Assembly (NCBI GenBank): GCA_905182355.1
Contig: CAJJBH010000088.1
Span: 1-39,188, forward strand
Source: an uncultured Paracoccaceae bacterium
GTDB taxonomy: Bacteria > Pseudomonadota > Alphaproteobacteria > Rhodobacterales > Rhodobacteraceae
Direction of reading: 5' to 3'
DNA length: 39,188 bases
A program made the translations under genes and the position numbers. The notes beneath the pieces were generated by a model. That model searched no databases and was not told where the DNA came from. It worked only from the letters and a program-made list of their open reading frames with translations. Numbering within the stretch: the stretch's first letter is position 1; each line of letters begins with the position of its first letter. This document shows, one piece after another, positions 15,558-24,120 of the stretch.

Positions 15558-17470
15558 TCCCGACCCTTGGCGTTTGCTATTATCCCGAACAGTGGGATGA
15601 GGCAATGTGGGCCAACGATGCCACCCGGATGGTCGAAACTGGTATCACTTGGGTCAGGATCGCCGAGTTTGCATGGAGTCGTCTAGAGAAAATTGAGGGC
15701 CAGTTCACCTTTGAATGGCTGGACCGCGCAATTGCCGTTTTGGCGGACGCTGGATTAAAGGTTGTGATGTGCACGCCCACAGCCACGCCGCCGCGTTGGA
15801 TGATCGACAAACACCCCGACATGTTGGCGGTGGATGCAGATGGTAACCCACGTAAGTTTGGATCACGGCGCCATTATTGTTTTAGCCATCAGGGTTATAT
15901 CGACGACTGTGTGCGTATCACTCAAGTGCTAGCGGATCGCTATGGCGCTGACCCACGAGTTCACGCGTGGCAGATCGACAATGAATATGGCTGTCACGAT
16001 ACGATCGTTAGCTACTCTGATGTGGCGCGTGTGGCGTTTCAAAGTTGGCTTGCGCAACGCTACATCGATGTTGATGCGCTCAATACCGCTTGGGGCAACG
16101 TCTTTTGGTCGATGGAATATGATCGTTTTGATCACATTGATTTGCCTAATCTGACCGTCACTGAACCAAACCCCGCGCATGTAATGGCGTTTCGACGTTT
16201 TAGTTCGGATCAGGTGGTTTCGTTCAATCGGGCACAGGTTGATGTTTTACGCGCAGCGACCGATGTGCCGTTGATCCACAATTATATGGGACGCATTCTG
16301 GATTTTGATCACTTCGAGGTCGGTGAAGATCTTGATATCGCATCATGGGATAGTTATCCGATTGGATTCTTATCAGACCGGCTGGAAGGGTCCGACGCAC
16401 ACAAAACCGCGTTTTTGCAGCAGGGCGATCCTGACATGCAGGCCTTCCATCACGACCTATACCGCGCGGTTGGCAAAGGCCGTTGGTGGGTGATGGAGCA
16501 GCAACCGGGTCCGGTAAATTGGGCCCCCTACAACCCTGCCCCATTGGACGGAATGGTCAGGTTGTGGAGCTGGGAAGCAATTGCGCATGGGGCCGAAGTT
16601 GTCAGTTATTTCCGTTGGCGTCAGGCCCCCGTTGCTCAAGAGCAGATGCACGCGGGTCTACTTCGCCCAGATGATACGCCCGCGGTTGGGATGGCCGAGG
16701 CAGCACAAGTTGGTCGTGAAATTACAGCGTTAGGACCGTTGGTTCAGAAGCAGGCTGACGTTGCATTGATCTTTGATTACCCGTCTGATTGGGCATGGAG
16801 CACCATGCCGCAGGGTGCCGATTTTGATTACTTTCGCTTGATGTTTTCTGCCTACCGCGCATTGCGCCGTGCGGGCCAGTCGGTGGACATATTGCCAAGC
16901 ACAGCGCGGACCTTTGATGGGTACAAACTGATTTTAGCGCCTGGCTTAGCTAATACCGATCCAACTTTGATGGATGCCTTGGCAAACACAACGGGCTTGG
17001 CCGTTTTGGGACCACGCACCGCAACGGTAACGGACGAGCTGGGCATTCCAAAGCTGTCGCAGCCCGTTGTCGCAAATCTAAACATCGAAATTGAATTAAG
17101 CGAAAGCTTTCCGCCCACTCATCATCGCACTGTAAAAGGTGGCGGTTGCGTCGTGCACTGGATGGAAAAGCTTCGTGGACCAGCCCCCGTTTTGATGGAA
17201 ACCACACACCACGGCGCGGCATTGGTTGGCGCTGATGGACTGTGGTATCTGGGCGGCTGGCCTGATCGGGAAATGTGGGATCGCTTAGTGGCAGTGGCAG
17301 CGGATAAGGTCGGCATTGCAACTACGCTGTTGCCCGACGGACTGCGCCTGCGAACAGCTGGAAAGTACACCTTTGCGTTCAACTATTCCGCACACAGCGT
17401 TGACTGGGATGGTCAGACGTTTGCGGCCTGTTCCGTCGCATTATGGACCGATGGTAATCGCGTTTGGTAA
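15554..17470 (+). CDS. GH42 beta-galactosidase
   Basis: A 638-residue glycoside hydrolase of family 42. The N-terminus GVCYYPEQW (6-14) is the family entry motif. The acid/base is Glu144 in IDNEYG and the nucleophile is Glu315 in WWVMEQQPG. A trimerisation-like domain (about 390-580) and a C-terminal beta domain follow, so the length is near full. It has no signal peptide, so it works inside the cell on imported beta-galactosides, complementing the GH4 enzyme. It is the last gene of the operon. Its stop codon lies inside the left arm of a long perfect inverted repeat that probably ends transcription. Confidence 0.94.
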   Translation: MIPTLGVCYYPEQWDEAMWANDATRMVETGITWVRIAEFAWSRLEKIEGQFTFEWLDRAIAVLADAGLKVVMCTPTATPPRWMIDKHPDMLAVDADGNPRKFGSRRHYCFSHQGYIDDCVRITQVLADRYGADPRVHAWQIDNEYGCHDTIVSYSDVARVAFQSWLAQRYIDVDALNTAWGNVFWSMEYDRFDHIDLPNLTVTEPNPAHVMAFRRFSSDQVVSFNRAQVDVLRAATDVPLIHNYMGRILDFDHFEVGEDLDIASWDSYPIGFLSDRLEGSDAHKTAFLQQGDPDMQAFHHDLYRAVGKGRWWVMEQQPGPVNWAPYNPAPLDGMVRLWSWEAIAHGAEVVSYFRWRQAPVAQEQMHAGLLRPDDTPAVGMAEAAQVGREITALGPLVQKQADVALIFDYPSDWAWSTMPQGADFDYFRLMFSAYRALRRAGQSVDILPSTARTFDGYKLILAPGLANTDPTLMDALANTTGLAVLGPRTATVTDELGIPKLSQPVVANLNIEIELSESFPPTHHRTVKGGGCVVHWMEKLRGPAPVLMETTHHGAALVGADGLWYLGGWPDREMWDRLVAVAADKVGIATTLLPDGLRLRTAGKYTFAFNYSAHSVDWDGQTFAACSVALWTDGNRVW

Positions 17471-17498
17471 ATGGATTAAAGATCCATTTACCAAACGC
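17460..17498. terminator. Perfect 17-bp inverted repeat between convergent operons
   Basis: Arms at 17460-17476 and 17482-17498 are perfectly complementary, with a 5-base loop TAAAG. The left arm contains the last codons and the TAA stop of the GH42 gene. The right arm lies 15 bases from the end of the leftward RraA-like gene. It is most simply a bidirectional terminator for two convergent operons. Neither side has a T-run, so it is not the textbook intrinsic form. Confidence 0.75.
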
Positions 17499-17513
17499 AC
17501 GACAAGCCATTGA

Positions 17514-18218
17514 TCACGTCCTGCTGTTCTCAAACGCGGTCCATGCTTTTTCGAACATGTCAAAATCGAAACCATCTTTGCGGGCCGGCTCCAGGATCAG
17601 GTGTTCGGTGGACAGAAGTTTATCAATTGAGTGCTCTAAAACGTCGATCACATCAACGGGGATCACAACCGCGCCATGACGATCCGCGTGGATTAGATCA
17701 CCTTCTGCGACCTGCATCCCAAAGACTTCAACAGGTGTACCAATCTCTTTAACGTGCACAAAACCGTGGCTTGGCCCAATTGATCCAGCAATCACAGGAT
17801 ACCCTTCTGGCACATCACCAAGGTCTCGCATGACACCATTGGTAAGGGTGCCAGACAGGCCAAAACCCTTATGAATGGTCGTGTTCACCTCGCCCCAATA
17901 GGCACCAATGCAATCAGGGAAATCCGAATCTTCAACCACCGCAACGGCAGGCATGGGCGCGTCGGACATATGTTTATAATAGGCCATACGCCGCTTTTTG
18001 ATCACATCAGAGGCCTCTGATGGGGGATTAACAGCCGCAATTTTTGCAGTTCGTGCAAAACCTACGATTGCAGGTTCGTCAGGTGCGCTACACAACATTG
18101 TACCACGGGTAAACGCATCAAACCCGCGTTTACCTTGCGCCACTTCGATAGCATTGCAGACGGTTGGCGTATCTACCGATTGCAGCTTCTTAAGCAAAGA
18201 AGGTGTCATTAACTTCAT
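17514..18218 (-). CDS. RraA-like aldolase/decarboxylase
   Basis: A 234-residue member of the RraA-like superfamily, which includes 4-hydroxy-4-methyl-2-oxoglutarate and 4-carboxy-4-hydroxy-2-oxoadipate aldolases (LigK type). WGE at 108-110, NGVMRD at 127-132 with the conserved Arg131/Asp132 pair, and HADRHG at 177-182 are the recognisable blocks. In the aldolases the RD pair binds substrate and, through water, a divalent metal. True RraA ribonuclease regulators are shorter and would not sit in a catabolic operon. It is the final gene of the 13-gene leftward operon and overlaps the upstream gene by 4 bases. It probably performs the terminal carbon-carbon cleavage or a decarboxylation (inference). 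Confidence 0.85.
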   Translation of the reverse strand: MKLMTPSLLKKLQSVDTPTVCNAIEVAQGKRGFDAFTRGTMLCSAPDEPAIVGFARTAKIAAVNPPSEASDVIKKRRMAYYKHMSDAPMPAVAVVEDSDFPDCIGAYWGEVNTTIHKGFGLSGTLTNGVMRDLGDVPEGYPVIAGSIGPSHGFVHVKEIGTPVEVFGMQVAEGDLIHADRHGAVVIPVDVIDVLEHSIDKLLSTEHLILEPARKDGFDFDMFEKAWTAFENSRT

Positions 18219-19342
18219 CCTTTGACCAAAGCAGCACCTGTCGACAGGCTGGTCAGTTTCGCATAAGCGATATCGGGATCAACCGCGCCAAAACCCGCAA
18301 ACGTCCCAAAGCCGCAATCTGATCCGGCAACCACACGATCAGTGCCGACAATACCAGTAAAGCGTTCGATACGTTGCGCCACAAGTTCGGGATGTTCGAC
18401 AAAGTTCGTGGTTGTATCCACAACACCCGGAACCAGAACCTTGTTATCTGGAATTTCAGATTTTCGGTCACGAAAGACAGTCCATTCATGGGCGTGGCGC
18501 GGGTTGGATGTTTCAAACAAAAGGTACTGCGCCTTGGCGGACATCAGCGTAGAAAACACCTTGTCCATCGGGATGTCGCAGCAATGCGGTCCTTCGTAAT
18601 TTCCCCAGCAAATGTGGATGCGCACCTTGTCTTCCGGGATGTTTTCAAGCGCATGATTTAGCGCCTCTACATGGCTGGCGGCGACCTTTAGAAATTCGTC
18701 GTCCGTAAGTTCCTGAAACAGCATGTGTCGCGACAGGGCAAGATCAGGACAATCCAATTGCAGATCAAGACCAGAAGCCACAATCGTTTCATATTCAGTG
18801 CGCATCGCATCAGCGAGTGAGGCCAAATACGCCTCACGTGTTTTGTAGAAATCGTTTTGCAGGAATAAGGAGATAACACCGGGTGATGCAGCATTCATAA
18901 ACCCGCGCTGAACTCCATGATTGGTCATCGCCCCTTTGAGGTTCGCAATGTCTTTTTTCAACTCATCCTGACCTTTGGACTTTACTTCACCTGTGCACAT
19001 TGGTCGCGCGTATTGTGGTGTTCCACCATCATCAGCGAGCCGCTTTAAGAACCCCGGAAACATCTTCAGGTCTGCGGGCGCGTTACGTGGACTGTCACCT
19101 GAAAAACCAGTGTAACGGTCTTTGACATATGTAGCATACGAGATTTTTGACGTCTCACCATCGCTTACAATATCGATTCCAGCCTTTGCCTGTTTCCCCA
19201 CGGTTTCGTCAACAGCAGCGGTCATGGCGGCGTCAAATGCAGCTTGATCATAGGGTTTCCCAGTTTCGCGGGCAAAGATGAAGTCCACAACTTCTTGTGT
19301 GCGTGGCAGGCTGCCGACGTGTGATGTAAGGATTTTTGACAT
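18215..19342 (-). CDS. MetE-like zinc enzyme (cobalamin-independent methionine synthase II family)
   Basis: A 375-residue TIM-barrel protein matching the catalytic C-terminal half of MetE. HVGSLPR near the start (8-14), His243-x-Cys245, Glu277 and Cys343 give the HxC...E...C zinc site used to activate a thiol. It lacks the N-terminal half of true MetE. Proteins of this kind include methyltransferases and the epoxyalkane:coenzyme M transferases, so an alkyl transfer or a thiol-dependent lyase step is as likely as methionine synthesis. I chose the ATG at 19342, where the family's SHVGSLPR terminus begins; a longer frame overlaps the cupin gene and adds an atypical leader. It is embedded in a sugar-type catabolic operon, with no homocysteine gene nearby. 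Confidence 0.85.
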   Translation of the reverse strand: MSKILTSHVGSLPRTQEVVDFIFARETGKPYDQAAFDAAMTAAVDETVGKQAKAGIDIVSDGETSKISYATYVKDRYTGFSGDSPRNAPADLKMFPGFLKRLADDGGTPQYARPMCTGEVKSKGQDELKKDIANLKGAMTNHGVQRGFMNAASPGVISLFLQNDFYKTREAYLASLADAMRTEYETIVASGLDLQLDCPDLALSRHMLFQELTDDEFLKVAASHVEALNHALENIPEDKVRIHICWGNYEGPHCCDIPMDKVFSTLMSAKAQYLLFETSNPRHAHEWTVFRDRKSEIPDNKVLVPGVVDTTTNFVEHPELVAQRIERFTGIVGTDRVVAGSDCGFGTFAGFGAVDPDIAYAKLTSLSTGAALVKG

Positions 19343-19361
19343 TATATAATCTTTCGTAAAG

Positions 19362-20330
19362 TTATCTACCTGACCAAGTTGGCCCTGCAGGATCATCATT
19401 TGAAACCACACGGTATAGGCTGGATTCACCAGTCATTGATGGATCAAGCTTGTGCGCAAACCCTGATGGCAAAAGGCAAGTATCTCCGGGGTTTAGGGTC
19501 GCGGTGCCACCTTCCCACGACAGTTTCCAATGGCCACGCATTGGCATTAAGACAACGTTTTGATCGATTGTAATCGTTTCATCCTTCAATGAACCACGCG
19601 TCAAAAACTCGACGTCGAAACCCGGCTTGTCGGGCAAGATTGCGTCTGAGCCAATCACCTTTGCCGGTGATTTTCCTCCAAGACCCATAAGATCAAGATA
19701 GCGTGCAACATGGCGCGGGATCACTTCAATCGCGGTGGGTTCAGGCATCGTTTTCAGAGCAGCATCGGACAGCACAGGCATTGGTTTTACGCCAGCGGGC
19801 AACGACGCACCTTTTTTTGTGTCGTAAAGTTTGCCGTTTTCGCCCAATACCAATCCGTGTTCTGCAGCATCTTGGATTACTTGCGGTGCCCATGTGACCC
19901 CGCCGCCAGCATCATCGCCACCAAGGACGGCCATGATCATTCCATAATCGATACCAATATTCTCAAACCCACGAAAAATGCCCGTTGGAATGTTGATGAT
20001 ATCGCCCTCCTCCAACGTCACTTCACCCGCGTCACCCCAGCGTCCCCAAAAGAAACGCCAGCGGCCTTTTAGGACAAAAAACACCTCAGCTGTGGTGTGG
20101 CTGTGCAAAGAATTGCGGCAACGCGGCGGTTGCCCTGCTGCACCGATGTTGAAGCCCGGAGTATCGTTGATATGGACATGCTGGTCCGCGCTTTCGCTAA
20201 CGCCACCCCCAATGATCGTGAAGTTTTCCTTTTGATCGCTACCCGGCGTATGAGCGTCAATAAATGCAGTTTTACATGGGATCAGGTCGCCGTAGCGAAC
20301 AATCCGTTTTTCCATTTCTACTGGTGTCAT
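19362..20330 (-). CDS. Two-barrel cupin protein of unknown reaction
   Basis: A 322-residue bicupin. The first barrel carries the metal motif His76-x-His78 with Glu82 (in HSHTTAEVFF) and the second conserved block GDIINIPTG (109-117). The second barrel (about 220-310) has the GDTCLLPSGFAH block, but I see no HxH pair, so it is probably structural. The layout recalls gentisate-type dioxygenases and bicupin isomerases; specificity cannot be read. AGGG upstream of the ATG at 20330 supports the start. It lies 4 bases after the SnoaL-like gene and 19 bases before the MetE-like gene in the operon. Confidence 0.85.
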   Translation of the reverse strand: MTPVEMEKRIVRYGDLIPCKTAFIDAHTPGSDQKENFTIIGGGVSESADQHVHINDTPGFNIGAAGQPPRCRNSLHSHTTAEVFFVLKGRWRFFWGRWGDAGEVTLEEGDIINIPTGIFRGFENIGIDYGMIMAVLGGDDAGGGVTWAPQVIQDAAEHGLVLGENGKLYDTKKGASLPAGVKPMPVLSDAALKTMPEPTAIEVIPRHVARYLDLMGLGGKSPAKVIGSDAILPDKPGFDVEFLTRGSLKDETITIDQNVVLMPMRGHWKLSWEGGTATLNPGDTCLLPSGFAHKLDPSMTGESSLYRVVSNDDPAGPTWSGR

Positions 20331-20334
20331 CGAA

Positions 20335-21303
20335 TTACCCTGTCTTTAACGCGATCTGTTTCCAGATCGATGTTTCATCAAATAATGTATATTCACGACG
20401 GATGCCCCACGGCCCAAATTCAACATGGCTGACGCCCATAACGTGCACTTCTGCACCTGATGGTTTGCCAAATGCACCCCAGCCATCGTGTTTGCCTGTC
20501 AGGCTCCACCGAATGGCGGCGCGGGGTGACATCATTGGGTCTTCGCGTCCGATTTGATGGTCGATTGAAAAGGTAGCCGACGGGAAAGACGCGCGTAGTC
20601 CAACCCAGAAATCATCAACACCATCCGTTGATACCAGTTCTTGACCGCCGGGGTAAAAGCCGCTGACGGCGCGATCATATTCAGCCGGGATAACGGCAAG
20701 GTCAGCCCCCATGATCCGGTTCAGAACGTCGGCGTATTTCACGCCCCATGCGTTGTCGTTGCCGCGTCCAGTATAAGGACCAACTTTGTCGATTGAAGGG
20801 TGGAACGGTTGCACGCAATTTTCTGCCCCCCCTTCGCGTTCGATCAGATCTATTGCATATTCCTTTGGATCCCAACCCAACTGGCGCACGACGGCTCCTT
20901 GATCACGGATCAACCATTCATCGTTGATTTGATTGTTGATCGCATGACAATCCGCGATGATCCGGTAGCGCAGTTTGGTGCCAGTGGCTTTTCCATAGAC
21001 ACCATCCCCAAGGTGGGTCGCGGTGGACAAAATACGGTGCGAGGACAACATGCCGTCTTCGGGTGTGCCCGACCAAATGACGTCTTCGCCCAGCAACCGC
21101 CGATCAGGAAATTCCGCCAGCGTCGACATCGTGGCCCCGATAACGCCAGCGTTCCCGAACACGATCGAACCCGGCGAGCGTACAGGAATATCTTGTGCAT
21201 AATAATGGTGCAGCGTAGCAAGGCCGCGCTGTTCCCAAATCTCGTTTGTGATACCCAAAATGTAGTCGGGGAAGTCGGTAAAGCGATCTGAAAAACCCTT
21301 CAT
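20335..21303 (-). CDS. SnoaL/NTF2-fold protein (divergent fourth copy)
   Basis: A 322-residue protein with two NTF2-like alpha-beta cones. Segments HHYYAQDIPVRSPG (about 32-45) and the late TGKHDGWGAFG (about 264-274) fit the SnoaL-like polyketide-cyclase group. It lacks the HPFG and GPAGIG signatures of the three paralogues elsewhere in the cluster, so it is a separate lineage. I place the start at 21303 (Met 4 of the longest frame) because it overlaps the LacI stop (ATGA) and has AAAGGA at good spacing. The fold hosts isomerases, dehydratases, hydrolases and cyclases; the reaction here is unknown. Confidence 0.8.
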   Translation of the reverse strand: MKGFSDRFTDFPDYILGITNEIWEQRGLATLHHYYAQDIPVRSPGSIVFGNAGVIGATMSTLAEFPDRRLLGEDVIWSGTPEDGMLSSHRILSTATHLGDGVYGKATGTKLRYRIIADCHAINNQINDEWLIRDQGAVVRQLGWDPKEYAIDLIEREGGAENCVQPFHPSIDKVGPYTGRGNDNAWGVKYADVLNRIMGADLAVIPAEYDRAVSGFYPGGQELVSTDGVDDFWVGLRASFPSATFSIDHQIGREDPMMSPRAAIRWSLTGKHDGWGAFGKPSGAEVHVMGVSHVEFGPWGIRREYTLFDETSIWKQIALKTG

Positions 21304-22319
21304 AAGGTCCATCCTTTCGGTATTTTGGCTGAACTGCGAATGACCAAAGGGCTATCCACTTTGATGTGTTTGGCGGGGGATGAGGGATTTCTGATCTTAT
21401 CCAACATCAAAGATACCGTTTCTTGGACCATCACGTTGGCGCGTTGGCGCACGGTTGTGAGATCATAGGCAGCCCATGCAGCGGGTGGCACATCATCGTA
21501 ACCAATCACGCTCACGTCTTGCGGCACCCGCAAGCCAAGCTCACTACGCAGCACGTCCATGACGGCGAATGCCATGTGATCAGTGGCTATGAACACGGCG
21601 TCTGGATGTTCTGGTTTGCAAAACATCTTGCGCGCCACCTCTTTGGCCTGTTCGGCATTAAATTCACCTAAAGCGTGGGCGGCGAGGGATTTACCTGCTG
21701 CAGACAACCCTGCACGAAATCCGGCTTCGCGGTCACGTTGGGTTGATGCCCCTTCCCAACCACCAATGTAGGCGATCCGCTTGTGATTACCCGCAACAAA
21801 GAATTCCGCGACGGATTTGCCACCTGCGAAGTTGTTGGAGGTCACGGCCGAATGTGCTGCGGTTTCTTGGGACCGGTTGAACAATACAACTGGCACGCCT
21901 GCTGCTTCACACCGTGCGGTAAGATCGCTTGAAATACCAACGCTGGCGGTGATAATCCCGTCCACTTGATAATCAAGCAATTCGTCGATGACTTGGTCTG
22001 TCGATTGACTGTCATTGGACGCCATAAAGACCAGAACGTGATAGCCCTGGGCCTGCAACGCGTTCGACAACTTTTCCAAAGCAACTGGGTAAAAGTAGTT
22101 GTCGAGGTAGGCGACAACTAAGCCAATGATCCGGCTTTTCCCTGTGATCAAAGACCGCGCTAAAATGTTTGGCCGATAGCCAAGCTCCATCGCGGCGGCC
22201 CGTACTTTGAGCGTGGTTTTTGGGCTCGCGGATGCGCCAGGTGTAAAGACGCGGCTGACAGCCGATTGGCTAACCCCTGCCTTTGCCGCAACCTGTAATG
22301 ATGTGATCCGATCAGCCAT
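21300..22319 (-). CDS. LacI-family transcriptional regulator
   Basis: A 339-residue regulator. The N-terminal helix-turn-helix and hinge run VAAKAGVSQSAVSRVF to GYRPNILARSL (about 9-57), followed by a periplasmic-binding-protein-like effector domain, as usual for LacI/GalR. The start at 22319 overlaps the SDR stop (TGATG); five extra upstream residues are possible. Unusually it is encoded mid-operon, between the SDR and a SnoaL-like gene. A palindrome with a central CG at 30377-30396, directly downstream of the predicted operon promoter, is its likely operator (inference), giving autoregulation and substrate induction. Confidence 0.92.
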   Translation of the reverse strand: MADRITSLQVAAKAGVSQSAVSRVFTPGASASPKTTLKVRAAAMELGYRPNILARSLITGKSRIIGLVVAYLDNYFYPVALEKLSNALQAQGYHVLVFMASNDSQSTDQVIDELLDYQVDGIITASVGISSDLTARCEAAGVPVVLFNRSQETAAHSAVTSNNFAGGKSVAEFFVAGNHKRIAYIGGWEGASTQRDREAGFRAGLSAAGKSLAAHALGEFNAEQAKEVARKMFCKPEHPDAVFIATDHMAFAVMDVLRSELGLRVPQDVSVIGYDDVPPAAWAAYDLTTVRQRANVMVQETVSLMLDKIRNPSSPAKHIKVDSPLVIRSSAKIPKGWTL

Positions 22320-23077
22320 CAACCCGCAGTCCAACCCCCGTCCACAATCATGTGAGTTCCAGTAACCAAGCTTGAGGCATCTGAAGCAAGGTAAAGTGCC
22401 GCACCCATGATATCTTCAACCTCGCCCATACGGCCCAGTTTGATTTTGTCTTTGATCCATTCGGATCGCACTGGATCGTCTAATGTCGCTTTGGTCAGCG
22501 GGGTACGAATGAAAGTTGGGCAAATCGTGTTGATGCGGATGCCAAGCGGCCCCCATTCAATAGCCATGCTTTTGACCATTCCTTCAAGCGCGTGCTTGGA
22601 CGCGCAATAAACCGTGCGATCAATGCCACCGACGTGGCCCATTTGCGACGAGATATGAATAATAGATCCGTTGGTATTTGCCACTTTCATCGCCTGCGCT
22701 GCATATGCTGACAGGAAATAGGCAGAGCGCAGATTGACGTTCATTACTTCATCAAAATCAGTTGGCAATGTTTCGAGTGCTGGCATATGTCGTGCCATGC
22801 CCGCAGAGTTTATGATGATATCAAAAGGGTCCTGAAGTGCAGATTTTAACGCTTCTAGGTCCGCCTGATCCAAAACCAACGCTTGCGCGTTCCACCCCTT
22901 TGCAATCATAGCATCAACAGTTTCTGTCAAGCGATCTGCGCCGCGTGCAGCACAGACAACGGATGCGCCGGCTTCTGCCATCGCCACAGCGCAGGCTTGA
23001 CCGATCCCTGATGAGGCCCCAGTGACCAATGCGCGCTTTCCCTTTAGTGAAAACAACGGTGTCGATGGCAATATCAT
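22319..23077 (-). CDS. SDR-family oxidoreductase
   Basis: A 252-residue classical short-chain dehydrogenase. TGASSGIG at 19-26 binds the nucleotide, and NSAG at 90-93 is the structural motif. Ser143/Ser144, Tyr157 and Lys161 (YCASK) complete the active site, so unlike the galactose-locus SDR all catalytic residues are present. The family oxidises or reduces sugar, polyol and hydroxyacid hydroxyls with NAD(P). It overlaps the upstream SnoaL-like gene by 4 bases and the LacI gene by 1. By context it oxidises a hydroxyl of the imported substrate or an intermediate. Confidence 0.92.
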   Translation of the reverse strand: MILPSTPLFSLKGKRALVTGASSGIGQACAVAMAEAGASVVCAARGADRLTETVDAMIAKGWNAQALVLDQADLEALKSALQDPFDIIINSAGMARHMPALETLPTDFDEVMNVNLRSAYFLSAYAAQAMKVANTNGSIIHISSQMGHVGGIDRTVYCASKHALEGMVKSMAIEWGPLGIRINTICPTFIRTPLTKATLDDPVRSEWIKDKIKLGRMGEVEDIMGAALYLASDASSLVTGTHMIVDGGWTAG

Positions 23078-24120
23078 TCGATCGCTCCAATTGGGAAGCT
23101 TAACGCCCCCATGTTCCGCGCTTTGTTGAATTCGCGTAAACGCGCAAACACATCGATGCCCAATTGATGATAGACATCTAATAGGTCAACCATAACCCAG
23201 TTCTCGCGAATTTTGTCGCCGTCCAGCCGCCAGAAATCCAAGGACTTCATAGTTATTTTTTGACCGGTTGGGGCGATGCCCAACCAGCCCGACCCTGTTA
23301 CCGTTTGCACCATGTCCGGCCAGCCTGTTACGGCCACATAATCACCCTCGGCAAAGAAGTGGAATGTCGTTTCATCAGGGAACTGCCCGCGATCAGGCAT
23401 GGCGTTCAGAAACGGAATTTGGTGCCAATTGCGAAAACCCAAAATACCACGTGCCGTGCCAATCCCCGCTGGCCCATACCATGTCATTTTTGGATGCCAG
23501 AACCGTTCTAGTTCCATCGCCTCGACAGGTTCAGCGGGGTGGCGGGTCAAGGCAGTCAGCATGTTCAACACATGCTGTTGGCAGAACGCGCTGCGTTCAA
23601 CTTGACCTGTCGCATCAATTAATCCGTCTTGAGTGATCGGCCCCGGCGTATGCCATTCACGACCCAAGCTAGGGGCCATTGGCCACGCGTTTGCCTGCAT
23701 CATCAACTCTGGGATATCCCAAATTGCTTGGACCTCGGTCACCTGACCATCCACCACACAGTAAAATTCGTGGAACCGCATGTGGGCAAGGTGCCCCGTT
23801 GGTGGAATATCAAGAAACGGGGTTGCAAACGTTCCTATGTACGATCCACAGCATCCAACCCAATCGTCCCCATCAGGTGTCTGGCCGCTGACATAAATGG
23901 TGTCTCGTCGTTCAACGTCTGGCATAGCTTTAACTAAAGGGGCAAAGCACTGATCATAGAAGGCATCTGCTGTCAGATCACCAAACGGGTGGCACATGTG
24001 GATGACAGCATCTGGCGTCAGAAGCGCCTTGAGTTCGTCGCGCACATTTGCGCCCGCGAAGTCACGCAGCGCCGCCAAAAACGGTTGCAGCGTTGCTTGA
24101 TTTTGTAGGGCGATGTTCAT
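23074..24120 (-). CDS. Two-domain SnoaL-like protein (paralogue 1)
   Basis: A 348-residue protein with two NTF2-fold domains. The first has CHPFGDL (about 43-49). The second has WYGPAGIG (about 213-220) and a C-terminal block NWVMVDLLDVYHQLGIDVF. These are shared with the products at 30506 (HPFG, WWGPAGIG, NWVFID...QMGID) and 25449 ([15 protein letters not shown]...QLGVDVF), so the three are paralogues. The fold provides acid-base pockets in scytalone dehydratase, ketosteroid isomerase and ester cyclases; the reaction here is unknown. It abuts the HisD-like gene directly (0 bases between) and overlaps the SDR gene by 4, so it is in the core of the operon. Confidence 0.85.
   Translation of the reverse strand: MNIALQNQATLQPFLAALRDFAGANVRDELKALLTPDAVIHMCHPFGDLTADAFYDQCFAPLVKAMPDVERRDTIYVSGQTPDGDDWVGCCGSYIGTFATPFLDIPPTGHLAHMRFHEFYCVVDGQVTEVQAIWDIPELMMQANAWPMAPSLGREWHTPGPITQDGLIDATGQVERSAFCQQHVLNMLTALTRHPAEPVEAMELERFWHPKMTWYGPAGIGTARGILGFRNWHQIPFLNAMPDRGQFPDETTFHFFAEGDYVAVTGWPDMVQTVTGSGWLGIAPTGQKITMKSLDFWRLDGDKIRENWVMVDLLDVYHQLGIDVFARLREFNKARNMGALSFPIGAIE

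Noticed and set aside
17514-18218. RNase E regulator RraA
   Set aside because: The protein is longer than RraA and is the last gene of a catabolic operon, which fits the aldolase branch of the superfamily.
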